This document shows positions 1 through 11,847 of a stretch of 64,000 bases of DNA, in pieces. Position 1 is the first letter of the stretch, and each line of letters begins with the position of its first letter. Origin of the DNA: Liquidambar formosana (taxonomy: Eukaryota > Streptophyta > Magnoliopsida > Saxifragales > Altingiaceae); NCBI GenBank assembly GCA_039720395.1, contig CM077832.1, forward strand, positions 31,121,316 to 31,185,315, given 5' to 3'. The position numbers were made by a program, and so were the translations under genes. Below the pieces are notes generated by a model. The model saw nothing but the letters and a program-made list of their open reading frames with translations, had not been told where the DNA came from and ran no database searches.

Positions 1-944
1 ATCTTTTAACAGTTCTCTATAACGGAGGAATAGATCCTTGTACATATACCACATGTCAAAATAAGAAATTTTCCTTTTTCATTTTTTTTTTCAAATCACA
101 TACTGAAATAGTGACATAGCATTAGAGAACTTTTTTAAGAAATTATTTTTTAGCAACGACTTTCCAACGTAATACCAAATAAAATATATTATTTGTCAGC
201 TTACTATAAATTGACTATATAAATGCGTCAAAATGACTATTAGTTTCCTTTATTTCATATTAAGTTGGGAAGGAGTTACTAAAACGTAATTTTACCAAAA
301 GATCTTATAAAAAGTATTCATGAAAACTAACCATTCTATCCACTATAAAACATTATTTTAAATAACTTTGTAAAAGAAAGTTTTTCCAAAATCTATTATT
401 TAAGTGATTTTTTTATTACTTTTTTCCCAAAATATTATATAATAAAGAAGTAGAGACTATATACGGGGAATTGAGCTCTTGCAATTCTAGCCGCTTCTCA
501 ACATTTCCTACTTGAGTTGTTGACGATCATCTAACCTAACTGCACACAGGAGGCCCCACGCCGAGTGGTTCTACCCCAAAAAACTCTACATGGATGTTCT
601 GGGACTAAAAACATGTGATTTAGACATGATCTTATAACTAAAAACTGCACAATGAAATATAAGATTATGATCTGAATATTACAATTCTCACATACAAATA
701 ATAAAAAATATAAATTAATAGGATAACTTATCGCTTTTAAGTAGCTGAAGTATGGAAAAAACCGTCATCCTTAAAACCGATTTTACTCTCTTGAGAAGTT
801 CTCAAGAATAGTCAAGGTAGTGGTGGCAGCCTCTAGGAAACATCTAAAAGCTTATTAGGGTGTGCGCACTCGCAATACCAAGTTGCAATAAAAGTGATCA
901 ACCCAACCTAACTCAATTTTAAAACAACGAAAAATATATAATAG

Positions 945-1083
945 AAGTGATCAGCACCATGTATTGGGAGTTGTGCCTGTGCATTGACCCTATGTACCCT
1001 GTAATCTACTAATGCATGAGGTACCACCTCCAATATGAGTGTTGATATAAATTATATTAGCATGTGCTCACTTGATCATCATC
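945..1083. mobile_element. Fold-back MITE in intron 1 (copy A)
   Basis: The two halves are imperfect inverted repeats built around GATCA, 'CATGTATTGGGAGTTGT' and 'TTGATATAAATTATATTAGC'. The same element, less deleted, is at 57401-57576 in copy B, so insertion preceded the gene duplication. The superfamily is unclear; flanks are TA-rich. Confidence 0.55.
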
Positions 1084-1402
1084 CTCTATATATATATATA
1101 AATATGCTAAGAGTTGAATGTACGTCTTTTGATATATTGAAGAGTGATCGATGATGAACTCTTTGTAACAATCTGATTTAAAATGGTGCTGAAACAGTAA
1201 GATTCATGGATATAATTGTCAAGTAAAAAAGATAAAATGAAGCAATCACAATTTAAATAAGCTAGAAAACGGTTGTTGCAATAATGTTCAAACGAGTAGA
1301 GGGAAGTCCAAGTATGAACTCCAAGCTTCAAGAAAGTGTCCTCATTATTACCTAAAGGAGTGAGAAAGTAACTTGAACGTCATACTGATAATATAGGATA
1401 AC

Positions 1403-1572
1403 GATAAGGTGAGCACATACTGATAAAGGTTGTATTAGCCCTTGCATTAGGGTTGTTCATCGTGCATTAATAGGTTATGGAATATATTGGGCCAATATAT
1501 AGGATATAACCTCTAATACATGATGCTAATATATCTTAGATGATCAAGTATGTCTTCATTTGATCAAGACCA
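1403..1572. mobile_element. Second fold-back MITE in intron 1 (copy A)
   Basis: Same inverted-repeat family as 945-1083. It begins near 'AAGGTGAGCACATACTGATA' and ends near 'CATTTGATCAAGACCATATA'. Its counterpart in copy B is 58713-58908, so it too predates the duplication. Confidence 0.5.
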
Positions 1573-1653
1573 TATATATATTATAGATGTATAACCATGT
1601 CAATTAACTCATTTTATATTCACATGGATGATTATTTTCTTTGTATATTATAG

Positions 1654-4600
1654 GGGGTGCATAACCAATGTTGGCAGTGGAACTGTTCAAGAAGTCTCTA
1701 TTGGAGCTAACAGGTGAGATACGTACTTAAAGTCAAGACCCTTACCTTTTTTATTTTTTATGTTTTAATTTATATAAATATATAAACCCCACTTCATGTT
1801 GATATCAACTGAGTGAAGTCTCACTGGTTTGTGTTTATTAGACAAAGTAAAACTCGCATGTCAAAAATAACTCTGAGCCATAGATTACCCATAGCTAGTT
1901 GTTTGAGTCGTCAAATATCCTAAGAAAAATTAAAGGCGTACAAAATTTTGCTTCTTTTAATCGTATGGGATTTTCTTCTGCAGCATTCCCATATTTTATA
2001 CAGTGTTCTCGTTGATAGAGAGAGAGGAGTCTGGCTTTTCATCATAGCCAGACTGTCTACAACATGTTGTTTTGTATTGTTGCTTTTTGCTTCTTTTAGA
2101 AAGAACATTGTGGAAGCTTCGTTTTTAGAGTGAGCCGATTGAACAATTTACTTCACCTGAACTAGAGGAGAGATATACAATTTACATCACTTCGCCACTG
2201 GCCTTCCAATTGAACAATTTACTTCACCTGAACTAGAGGAGAGATATACAATTTACATCACTTCGCCACTGGCCTTGAAGGCCAGTGGCGATGTGAAATT
2301 GTATCCCTTGACTAGCATTCCCACAAAGTATAAACTTCTTAACACTCCCCCCTCCAAAAAAATAAACAAAAAAAGAGTTGGGATTTCGTGTTGGGCTAAG
2401 TTGATGACGTCACCTCAATGCTGAGGTATAAATCAACGGCTCAGATCACAAGTTTAAAAAGCACCCCCATCGAGGTCATTTTGGTCATTTCATCAAAGCC
2501 ATTGATTTGCAACTCAGCGTTTAGGTATCTCTATTCATTTAGCCTAGTACAGTGTTGGGTTTTTTCACTACAATATTGAATCCCAACTCCTATAAATAAA
2601 ATAAAATAAAATAAAATAAAGAAGAAGAAGAAGGAATATTTTATATTTTAAATGGCACATGAGCAATTAAGATGTTAGAGTACTATACCCAGTAGTCCAA
2701 TACTGGAAATAAAAAAATTTAAAAAAAAAAATCTAAATTCTATAACTTTGGTATGTGCATGATGATCACGATGTGATTGGTTATGATTATTCGTGTAATG
2801 CAGTGATAGTGGAAATGGATTTAGATGTGTTCACCGCAGAGCTTTACTGGAGGCTCTAGCAGAGGAACTACCAAAAGACGCGATTCGTTTCTTTTCAAAG
2901 CTCAGCTCCATCGAAACCCAAGCACAAGAAGGTTCATCCGTTGCTATCATACGCTTGGAAGATGGAGCTATCATCAAGGCCAAGGTAGATACCAATTTTA
3001 GATGGATATTTACAAGACGACAAGCTGTTTCCAGATTTTTTTCAATGTGGGTTGTGGCTGTTACAGGTTTTGATAGGGTGTGATGGAGTGCACTCGGTGG
3101 TGGCACGTTGGTTGGGACTCTCGAAACTGGTCGATTCAGGGCGATGGGCGGTTCGTGGGTTAGCTATGTTTCCTCAAGGCCATGGGTTAAAGCAGGAGGC
3201 GCAACAATTTGTAGATACAGGCAAAAGGGCTGGTCTTATTCCTCTCACCGATAAAGAGGTCTATTGGTTCTTCGTCGGCAAATCTACTATTAAAGGTTTG
3301 CGTTCATTGCTTCCCATCACCATATTGCATTCCCCTCGTCAATAGGATTTGAGTGTTCATTCCATAATTAGTCCTTCGAATGAAGGCGATAGCTAACTCC
3401 TTCACATCTTATGACCGAATAATACTTGCCTCTCCACCTAAGAAGCACATAAACTGACATGCAATACGATTATGACACGACACGAACACGCTGATACAGC
3501 AAATCTTTAAAATGTAGGATATGACACTGTAAGGACACGCTATTAATAAAATTCATATTTTATGTATATAACTAGATAATATCACATTACTTCACACCTA
3601 ACATTCAAAATGCATCTTTAATATTGTTTTTGGAAATCCCAGTGGAATTATTTATTGATAAAATGAGACAAAAAAGAAAAAAAATAAGATTTAAAAGGCA
3701 AAAAAGATAGAAAGAGAAAGGTGTCGTGTTAGAAGAGTTTCGTGTCCCGTCTCTAGCAAAGTGTCCATGCTTCCTAACTTCCCACCAAAGAGAGGCAATT
3801 GTTGTCCACTATGGATGTTCTCAAAAAAAAATTTTTTTGTTTGCCTAATCGGTGGCACAATCGGCTATGTTGATGGTTGTTTTGGTCACTATATTCGGTT
3901 GTATTAAAGATGCGAGTATGCAACTTCGGTTGATTCAACCCTATGGACTAAATTATAATTATCTATGTAGAAGGGTATAAATTATAATTATTTAAAAACC
4001 TATCGGCTTGGACTGGTTGGGCTTGAATTTTAAGTAACAGCCCAAAGAAGGGTCTAAATGTTGAGGCAACCCTATGGACAAATGAGGAGGGCTGAAGCCC
4101 ACTCAAAAACAACATTACCCATCCATACAGAGTGCGGACCATGCCAATCCCTAAACCAAAATTGACATTTCTGCAAGGGCTAAGCTAACACCAATCTTTA
4201 TGTTAAAATCTTTTTCATTTCAGGTGAAGACATGACAAGTGATCCAGAATTGATTCAAAGAGAAGTTCTTGAGAACTTTGCCAATGACTTCCCTCCATCA
4301 TATAAGGATATTGTCCGTCATTCTGATCTTGCCTCATTATCATGGGCACCATTGATGTTCAGGTATCCCTGGGATGTCATATTTGGAAAGGTAAGCAAGG
4401 GCAACATCACAGTGGCAGGCGATGCCATGCACCCCATGACTCCTGATCTTGGCCAAGGTGGCTGTGCAGCACTAGAGGATGCAGTTGTCCTAGGTCGACA
4501 CATTGGTGAATCATTTATTCAAAACAAAGGGCTTAAGCCTGCAGAGGTGGCTAGAGCCATAAATGGGTACGTTAAGGCAAGGAGATGGCGCACTGCGATG

Positions 4601-4783
4601 TTGATCACAGGTTCATTTCTATCAGGGTGGGTGCAACAGGGTGGGTCTACATGGATGAAGTCTTTTAGGGATTTGATTTTCTATGGGCTTCTTTTTCGTA
4701 GGCTTTTTACCATACATTATGATTGTGGGAAGCTGCCTAGTGTTTCTTCTGGTAAGTTGGAGGGTCAAAGTAAGATTGATTAA
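1654..4783 (+). CDS. FAD-dependent monooxygenase (MO1/CTF2-like), copy A, exons 2-5; 5' end outside window
   Basis: Group A flavin monooxygenase of the PHBH fold, the plant family annotated as 'monooxygenase 1/2' or FAD-dependent urate hydroxylase-like; the substrate is unknown. Exons by GT-AG borders and reading phase: 1654-1713, 2804-2984, 3067-3295, 4224-4783, stop TAA at 4781-4783. They join without a break. Exon 4 carries the DG motif (LIGCDGVHSVVARWLG). Exon 5 carries the GD motif (NITVAGDAMHPMTPDLGQGG), which contacts the FAD ribityl chain, then a family-typical C-terminus (RRLF..HYDCGKLPS). The FAD-binding GxGxxG exon is missing because exon 1 lies left of position 1. With an exon 1 like that of copy B the protein would be about 417 residues. 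No internal stop is seen, so the gene is probably functional. Family assignment is firm; enzymatic role is not. Confidence 0.85.
2138..2304. repeat. 71-bp tandem duplication plus inverted copy in intron 2
   Basis: A unit of about 68-71 bp starting ATTGAACAATTTACTTCACC occurs at 2138-2205 and 2209-2276. It is followed at 2277-2304 by an inverted copy of its end (AAGGCCAGTGGCG opposite CGCCACTGGCCTT). This gives a short hairpin at the right end of the duplication. Confidence 0.7.
2375..2589. mobile_element. MITE in intron 2 of copy A
   Basis: About 215 bp with ends GAGTTGGGATT and AATCCCAACTC as terminal inverted repeats, plus a weaker inner inverted match around GCTGAGGTATAAATCAACGG. I see no equivalent in intron 2 of copy B. 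Superfamily undetermined. Confidence 0.5.
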
Positions 4784-5300
4784 TTGTTTTCAAGGGTAAG
4801 GTTGAAAAATGTGTTTAGAACTTTGAATTAAATTGGGATAGAAGTGGGAGGAATAAGGCATTTTTGAGTAGCCAAAAAATTAGAAACATGAAATTAAATT
4901 GTATTAGCGCTAGGGGAAAAAGTGAGATGCTTTTATGATTTATTTATTTATTTATTTTTTTTAAATATGATAATGAAATAAACTCTGTTGTTGTTTTTCT
5001 ATTTTTTATTTTCGTTTTATTGTTGGAAATCAGCCTTGTAACCTATTCCATGCGAATAGGTCCCTTGAGAAGAAGTTGAGAATCAATCCTTCATATATTC
5101 TCTCTATTAAAATAGGGGAATTAAAGAGATACACCCCAGTTGGAAGGCTTAGTGGTAGAGTGGGTTCTTCTATTTCACCCATTATCTTTTCCGCTTTCCA
5201 TTATAACATTATCCCAATTTCTTATTATGCATGTTATATAGATCTGGTCTTATCAACATGTGCTGGTCTTCTTATATTAGTATTATGCATTAGGAGTTTG
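4784..5300 (+). other. 3' UTR and downstream flank of copy A
   Basis: AT-rich non-coding sequence that aligns closely with 63109-63620 behind copy B, which shows that the duplicated block extends about 500 bp past the stop codon. No clear single polyadenylation signal can be chosen by eye. Confidence 0.6.
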
Positions 5301-5430
5301 TATCATGTGCATTTGTGGATTTGTACCATGTGCATAGGTAAATTATATCATATAATCCACAAATGCATAAGATAAAACCCTCCAATGCATGGTGATAGCT
5401 ATTGTTAATAATATATATCAAGTGCACAGT

Positions 5431-5481
5431 GTTGATGTTAATAATATCAAATAACATCAATTTGATATTATTAACATCAAC
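5431..5481. repeat. Perfect 21-bp inverted repeat, 9-nt loop
   Basis: Arms 5431-5451 and 5461-5481 are exact reverse complements (outer bases GTTGATGTTAAT, inner ATATCAAA) around the loop TAACATCAA. A second hairpin with 13-bp arms (GCATTTGTGGATT / AATCCACAAATGC) lies just upstream at about 5309-5368. Both sit where the copy A flank stops aligning with copy B. Confidence 0.8.
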
Positions 5482-5549
5482 ATCATGCATTGGGGGCTGC
5501 CAGGGGGGAGAGGGGTATACCCCTTACATGAGATTGATACTCTATGTTT

Positions 5550-5556
5550 ATATATA

Positions 5557-5592
<36 letters not shown>
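5550..5592. repeat. (TA)n microsatellite
   Basis: Nearly pure TA dinucleotide run. ORFs crossing it are compositional artefacts. Confidence 0.9.
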
Positions 5593-5594
<2 letters not shown>

Positions 5595-6175
5595 AGTGCA
5601 CTCCAAATGCTTTATTTATTTAAATGGAAATATGATTGTAACGCTTTCAATTCCTAATGAATATATCCAAAAGTGGGAGTAGCATTATTTCATATATCAT
5701 TTATTATGGAAAAGAAACCATACCACGTACAACTAATATAAATATATATATGAACGTTAATTAGGTCCGCCTTTGTGCAACTGATCAAAAATTGAGTCAC
5801 CATTTCATTTGATTTCTCAAGTAATCACTAATTTTTTTTTCAACAGTAAGCTGGAAAGACGAAGGTGCTGTGGACTAGACTAGAGAGAAGCTTTACCCAA
5901 ATTTGATGTCTTATGTTTGGAATGTGACATGTTGGTGTCATGAATGACGTCTGATATTTAATTAGTCATGCAATTACTTTTTCTTAATATAATATGGCCA
6001 TGCAAGTTATAATATATTATAATGTTTCTTACCCGAAAAAAGAAAAATAATAACATATATATATAGCAATAGCACAATATAGAGAGTAAAGCGACACAAA
6101 CTTTCCCGTCTCAGAGAGAGTGGGAGATGGAAAAGGTGGAGGAGGACCCAACAAGTTCGCATGTCCACACAACTT

Positions 6176-7784
6176 TCTAGCTCATTTTAATTAAAATAAT
6201 GGCATTTACTTTTAAGATTGTTTGCAAATTTCAATAATATAGTGCTGCAAATAAATGAAGACTAAATAACAATATCCAAGATAATTAAATTAAATTAATT
6301 ATTTAATAATTTATAAATTAAAAAAATTATCGATTGAGGCATGTGAAAACATTGAGGTATGTAAGAAGATTGCCTTTGAAAGTAGATCACATCTAATGGA
6401 ACGAATTGCTAACCATTTTTCAAGTTACCCCCTAAAGAAAAAATCGTTGTAATGTCTCCCCGAATCACATTGGTCATCTAATAGATTAACTAAAAGTTTT
6501 AGAAATAATATAATCCATCCAAAAATATGAGACCTAGCTAGCATTTCCAAGTTTCATGACATAAGTAAGAAATTCCAACATTTACAAAAATAATATTATC
6601 CAAAATTTTTAGAAATAACATAATTTCTTAAAAAATATGAGATCTAGTATTTCCAACTTTCATAACACAAGTTAAAAATTACAGAAATAATATTATCCAT
6701 CTAAATGGTCGATTTGTTTGGATGAGACATTAATTGCAACTATTTTTTTTTTCTTTAGGAGGATACTTGAAAAGGGGTTAAACTTTAGGAAGTTTTCTAT
6801 AATTTACCCTTATTTTATTTTTAAAACCTTTATATCCAATACTTTTCACATTGTCATATTTTCCTGTTAATAAATTTTGCACCCGTAAGGTTGGTTGACC
6901 GGGTTGTGCTCCCCAATGATCATCATTTCAACTCTTTGTAAAGATCATTGCATGTGCCGGTATGTAACATCTCATACGAGCCGTTAAGGGATCTATAATA
7001 GTTTAGGCTTAAACCTAAATGGGAGAATAGCTTAGGAAATCCTTGATCGTTAATCAAAAGAAAAAAAAAAATTGGTAGGCGTGCTTTGAAGGATCGAAAT
7101 TCATATTAGACTATACAAATCCCTTTGAAGGGGAAATTTCTTTGGCCTATATGTGATTCGCAAATGGGAAGGTTGTCCCAAATTTGTCATGAACCGCATT
7201 AATTTGAGTTGGGTCCAACTGTGATGGCTTAGCTTTGTTCAATAAATTAATCAATTAACAAATTTTATTTTTTATTATTTTTTTTTGCAGTTGCTAAGCA
7301 ACAACATTTTATTAATGCAATTGTTGAAAAGAACAGAACAACAGCAAACCGCAAATACCAGCCGGAAGCCCCAACAAAATAAATGGACACACACAAGGTG
7401 AAATACAACCAAGGTGATGGCTTTGTTCAACTGAGTCAAATTTTACTGTTTTGATACTCCCTCGGTCTCATAAAGGTAGGTTAAGTTTGACAAAATATTT
7501 AGGTTAAGAAAAGCTATCATTATCTTGACTTGTAATTTATTAAAGTCCATTTTTTCAAAAATACCATCTCTTACTTAGTATTGGGTTTTGTTTTGGTAGT
7601 AATTATTGAAATAATAAAGGGTAATATAAGGAAAAGCCCAAAAAAATTATGATTTAATTTTTCAAAATGGACAAACATTTTGGAAAACAAAAAGTAACAA
7701 AAATGACTCATCTTTGTGGGATGAGGGGCTATATGTTTTAACTTTTCTTTTCTTTTCTTTTTATTTATTTTTGGTTGTTTAAAT
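6176..7784. other. Non-coding insertion within the orphan promoter
   Basis: About 1.6 kb of AT-rich sequence with no match in the copy B promoter and no credible gene. Several lines repeat the pattern 'AAATAATATAATCC...ATGAGATCTAG' (6505-6670), a weak local duplication. A Stowaway-type MITE occupies 7457-7729. Confidence 0.5.
7457..7729. mobile_element. Stowaway-like MITE
   Basis: Left end CTCCCTCGGTCTCATAAAGG and right end CTTTGTGGGATGAGGGGC are imperfect terminal inverted repeats flanked by TA on both sides (7455-7456, 7730-7731). This is the Tc1/mariner Stowaway pattern. Length 273 bp, close to the 277-bp element at 57626-57902. Confidence 0.7.
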
Positions 7785-10307
7785 TATTTAAATTTGAGTT
7801 GGGAGAAATTGTGGCTTTAACATCTCTTGAATGCATGTGTGTGGGGAGGGGATTATGGAAAAGGCAATGAGCTATCCCATTGCATGCATAACCCAAAGGC
7901 CCATTGATTTTTTCACATAACGAAGAGAGAGATAAAAGAGAGAAAAGGCACAAGCTACATTTGAATGTTGACGAGGTGTTTTGAGATGTGTCCACATGCA
8001 AATTGATAGTGCATGTGTAAATGAAATTTGTATATAGGTTGCTTTAGTAGAGGATATATTTTGAATATTCGATCAATTTGTTACTGTACATAGGAATTTT
8101 AAGTATACTTTGACATCACCTTCTTATTTAATTGAATTCAAATTAGGCTAACTTAGGTTGTCTATTGACTAAAATTAAGCTAACAAAAATAAAAGTAAAA
8201 GCATTATATACCACGAATCCAAAAAGAGTTTTGTTCCCAAAATGTTGCAAACTTTTGAGATAGCTTTGAAGAAAACAAAGTTTAATTAGCTAGTTAATAA
8301 TTAAATCAACTTTACTCTGTAAACATTATAGTCATAATCCAATCTCAATGTAAATGTAATGTTAGAGATTTGAGGTGTTAATTTAATTCAATTTTTTTCA
8401 ATAGGCAATATCGCTACTAAATATTAAATATTATATCATATTTGACATAACTTTTAGCGTTTCGTTGTTAAAATTAAGCATCTCACTGGAGAGATTTTTT
8501 TTAATTTTTTTCTTCACACTAAATTATAGCTTTTGATATTCATTTGACACTTCCAAGATGTGGGAAAGCTTCAAATTTTTCCGATTTACGCCCAAGACAA
8601 GAGTACAAGCTAGACAAGGACATTATCCTAGATTGACATGGGCTATTGTCATCCCAAAATTTTCTAAGCACCCTATCATTTGTTTTAAACTTTCAAGGTT
8701 TTATGAAGAACATAAAATATATGTTTTAACAAAAACTAACCACATTTAATTATTTTAAAATGTTATACTAAATTATTAATATATTAAGAGAACTCTCTTC
8801 ATCGTTGGTGTGCACTACTTAGAACACCCCAAAATATCTTATTAATTAAAATTTTAAAATGCAATAGGAGTCTGGACAATTTAGTAACTTAAACAATTTC
8901 CAAACAGTTATTTAGTTTCACTCAACTACTACACAAACCTCTCCCAGGTTTCTCTCCTTTTATTCCTTTATCACCCCCACACCCCCTCTCTCCCTCCTAC
9001 CCCGTTAGGGGGGAATTTTAGATAGGTCGGCCTAGGATCTGGATTTGGTGCAGTAGCACCTCTTTTACCACACCATGCAATAACCGCTGCGATGGCAACA
9101 CGTGGCCATGAAGGGAAATGGACGGCTGAAGTCCAAAACGCCACATTGGGTTATCGTTTTAAGGGGCATGGAAGACTGACGACGTTAAATCACTTTATTG
9201 TCGGTGAAATCACTTTACAGTCGTCGAAGAAAATCCTCAGTTGTCGCCGGAGAAAACCCTGAAGCTAAGGCTCACTGAAAGGGACAAACCTTAAACCTCC
9301 ATTTTTTTCGTTGGTGGTGGTGGTGCTGCTTCATCTTCTTCTCTCTTCTGCGTTTTTTTTTTTTTTTTTCCTTCCTTCTTCCTGATGCTTCTTCTTCTTC
9401 TCCTCTTTTTTTTTTTTTTTTTTTTTTGGTGGTGGATCTGAAGCTTGATGTTTTGGTGGATGTTTTTTACGGTGAATCATAGTGACTATGGACTAGCAAC
9501 CATAGGTTGAGTAGGTGGGTGCTGGGGTTTGGTTTATCGGCATTGTGGGTGCAGAGGGAGGGTGAGATGGGGGTTTGGGATAGGGGTTTTCGGCGACGAA
9601 GAATTAATGAATAGACCCAAACTCTGAAACCCAAACCCTCGTCGCCGACGACGTGGTACACCTTCCACGCCTCATCTTTCCTCTGGTTCATACCCATTAC
9701 AAACCAACGGCGCCGTGACAGTGGAATGGCAAATAGGCTCATCATCGGTGCCTGCTATGCCACCAGTGGTTTCAGCTATAGGTTTCTCAGATCTGCCATG
9801 CCATTGCCGTCGAAGCACCCTATAGCCATTGCCATGGCCGGAGATCTTAGATCTGCTATGGCCATTGTGGGTTTAGAGGGAGAAATGAGATGGGGGTTTG
9901 GGTTGGGAGAGAGACGAGAGAGAAACACAAATTCATCACTAGTCTCGTCCTCGATGGTGGAGGGGTTGTGTGCTGTTGAACTCATAGGGGAGATTAACGC
10001 AAGCTCATGGGAGGGAGAGAGAGGAGAGAGAAACGTAATGTTTTGCCGGACTGGTAAGGGGCTTCCGGAGATGCCGCAGTTGGATCATCGTCGTCGTGAA
10101 AGGTCATTGGTGTGCCGAGGGGCTTTTCGCCGGACTGGTGAAAGCCATTGAGGTGAACGCCCGTCAGGAATAAACGACCTTAAACACCTGCTTCTGCTAC
10201 GTTTTGGACCTCAGCCGTCCATCTCCCTTTATAGCCACGTGTCGCCATCGCAGCGGTTACTGCATGGTGTAGTAAAAAAGGTGTTACTACACCAAATACG
10301 GATCCGA

Positions 10308-11086
10308 TCGGCCTATTAGGAAAATAATTAAAGTTGGTAGTCATTGTTAGTTAAGTCAATAGTCATTTACTAGAAAGTTAGTACCAATTTTGTACTCAAC
10401 AATATGGAGTACCTTTTTTATTTTTTATTCTTAAATAAATTTTTAATTTCTACCAACAACTATCTTAGACCTCAACGAGTTGTGATTTGGTCTATTCCTT
10501 CAACAGGATTTGGTCTATTCTTTTAAGTTAATGCTAACCCAGTCATGCATGTCGAAAGAATGGACCAAATTAGAACTCGTCGAGGTCTAAGATAGTTGTT
10601 GGTAATAATTTATTCAAGAATAAAAAATAAAAAAGGTACTCCATATCGTTGGGTACAAAATTGCTACTAACTTCCTAGTAAATTATTTGGTATATTCTTT
10701 TAAGCTAATGCTAACCCAGTCATGTTGAAAGAATAGACCAAATCACAACTCGTCAAGGTGTAAGATAGTTGTTGGTAAAAATTTATTTAGAAATAAAAAA
10801 TAAAAAAGGTACTCTATATCGTTGAGTACAAAATTGCTACTAACTTCCTAGTAAATTATTTGGTCTATTCTTTTAAGCTAATGCTAACCCAGTCATGTTG
10901 AAAGAATAGACCAAATCACAACTCATTGAGGTCTAAGATAGTTGTTGGTAAAAATTTATTTAAAAATAAAAAAATGAAAAAGGTACTCCATATCGTTGAG
11001 TACAAAATTGCTACTAACTTCCTAGTAAATGACTATTGACTTAACTAACAATGACTACCAACTTTAATTATTTTCCTAATAGGCCG
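10308..11086. mobile_element. Nested fold-back element in the right arm
   Basis: This interrupts the right arm of the larger element. Its ends are inverted repeats of each other (CCTATTAGGAAAATAATTAA at the left, its complement at the right), continuing through TAGTCATTGTTAGTTAAGTC. The interior contains three tandem copies of a 173-177-bp segment (10509-11030). Confidence 0.65.
10509..11030. repeat. Three tandem copies of a ~175-bp unit
   Basis: Units start at 10509, 10686 and 10859 with TTTGGT(C/A)TATTC and run through GATAGTTGTTGGTAA and GTACAAAATTGCTACTAACT. Each unit holds a short inverted repeat: TTTGGTCTATTCTTT against AAAGAATAGACCAAA. Confidence 0.8.
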
Positions 11087-11343
11087 ACTTATCCAAAATT
11101 CCCCCTAACGGGGTAGGAGGGAGAGAGAGGGAGTGTGGGGGTGATAGAGGAAGAAAAGGAGAGAAACCAGGGAGAGGTTTGTGTAGTAGTTGAGTAAAAC
11201 TAAATAACTGTTTGGAAATTGTTTAAGTTACTAAATTGTCCTGACTCTGATTGCATTTTAAAATTTTAATTAGTAAGATGGGATTTTTTGGTAATCCGAA
11301 GCTAGTGTACACCAACGACAAAGAGAGTTCTCTTCATATATTA

Positions 11344-11847
11344 GGGCATTTTTGGGAACCTAAAAAACTGGATCAGACTAAGTCTTGTCCATAACTGATA
11401 TTTGGTTTTTAAATAAACTAACTCACTATTGGTTTGAAAATATATATATATTTGTTTATACCTTATTTTCAGAACAAAGCTGAACTGTTTAGCACGAAAA
11501 ATAGACGTACCAAATAATATGAAATTAAAACAGTCCAGACTTATCCTCAACTGGCCAAATTTTTAGATTTTCCAAATAGCCCCTTAGTAATTTAGTATAG
11601 AATAGATAATTTGTTATGCAAATGTTCCTCCATGTATTGGAGCAAACTAGTGAGAAAATTGATGTTGTGAAGGCCATATTAGTATGGCCACCAATCTCCT
11701 CCACCATGTGTAAAGCACTAGAGGGAAAATCGATATTCGTTGTAGACAAGGTATTAAATGAACACCATTAGACAAGAATAGGAACACGTATATGTTAGCA
11801 CGTCTGCCAACATAGTACATTTAATACTATACAAAAAAACAAAAGTA
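11344..11847. other. Intergenic, nothing recognised
   Basis: AT-rich sequence without a recognisable gene, repeat or clear terminal structure. Confidence 0.5.

Larger units (their letters stand above)
1..1653 (+). other. Copy A intron 1 (3' part)
   Basis: This non-coding stretch ends in an acceptor AG at 1652-1653. From about 300 it aligns with intron 1 of the paralogue (about 57010-58986), so exon 1 of copy A should lie left of the window. It holds two fold-back elements shared with copy B and a short TA run near 1089. Small ORFs here are not credible genes. Confidence 0.75.
5880..8655 (+). promoter_or_regulatory. Orphan copy of the monooxygenase promoter/5' UTR region
   Basis: Segments 5928-6175 and about 7785-8648 align with the upstream region of copy B (46390-46440 joined to 53690-53830, and about 54390-55127). 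At 6065-6145 it carries the 5'-UTR-like motif (AGCAATAGCACAATATAGAG ... ACACAAACTTTC ... GA-rich) followed by ATGGAAAAGGTGGAGGAGGA, resembling the start of exon 1 of copy B. No gene body follows: similarity stops near 8650 and a transposable element begins at 8777. It is therefore a leftover promoter of a third, lost copy or a separate promoter duplication. Confidence 0.6.
8777..11343. mobile_element. Long-inverted-repeat (Mutator-like) element with GC-rich cargo
   Basis: The left arm (about 8777-9150) is the reverse complement of the right arm (about 10205-10310 plus 11086-11343). Shared landmarks are GAGAACTCTCTT, a CT-rich stretch 'CACCCCCACAC.CCCTCTCT' and ACCGCTGCGATGG.(A/G)ACACGTGG. The interior (about 9150-10200) is much richer in GC than its surroundings and has poly-T and TTC runs, as in elements that carry host fragments. 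I cannot identify a gene in it; the best open stretch (9726-10151) is low-complexity. Long arms fit a Mutator-like element, but I could not find a convincing 9-bp target duplication. Confidence 0.6.

Noticed and set aside
5402..5593. ORFs ending in Tyr-Ile repeats
   Set aside because: Translation of a TA microsatellite.
9467..10151. ORFs of 92 and 141 codons in the GC-rich interior of the inverted-repeat element
   Set aside because: Low-complexity, overlapping on both strands, and no recognisable motif.
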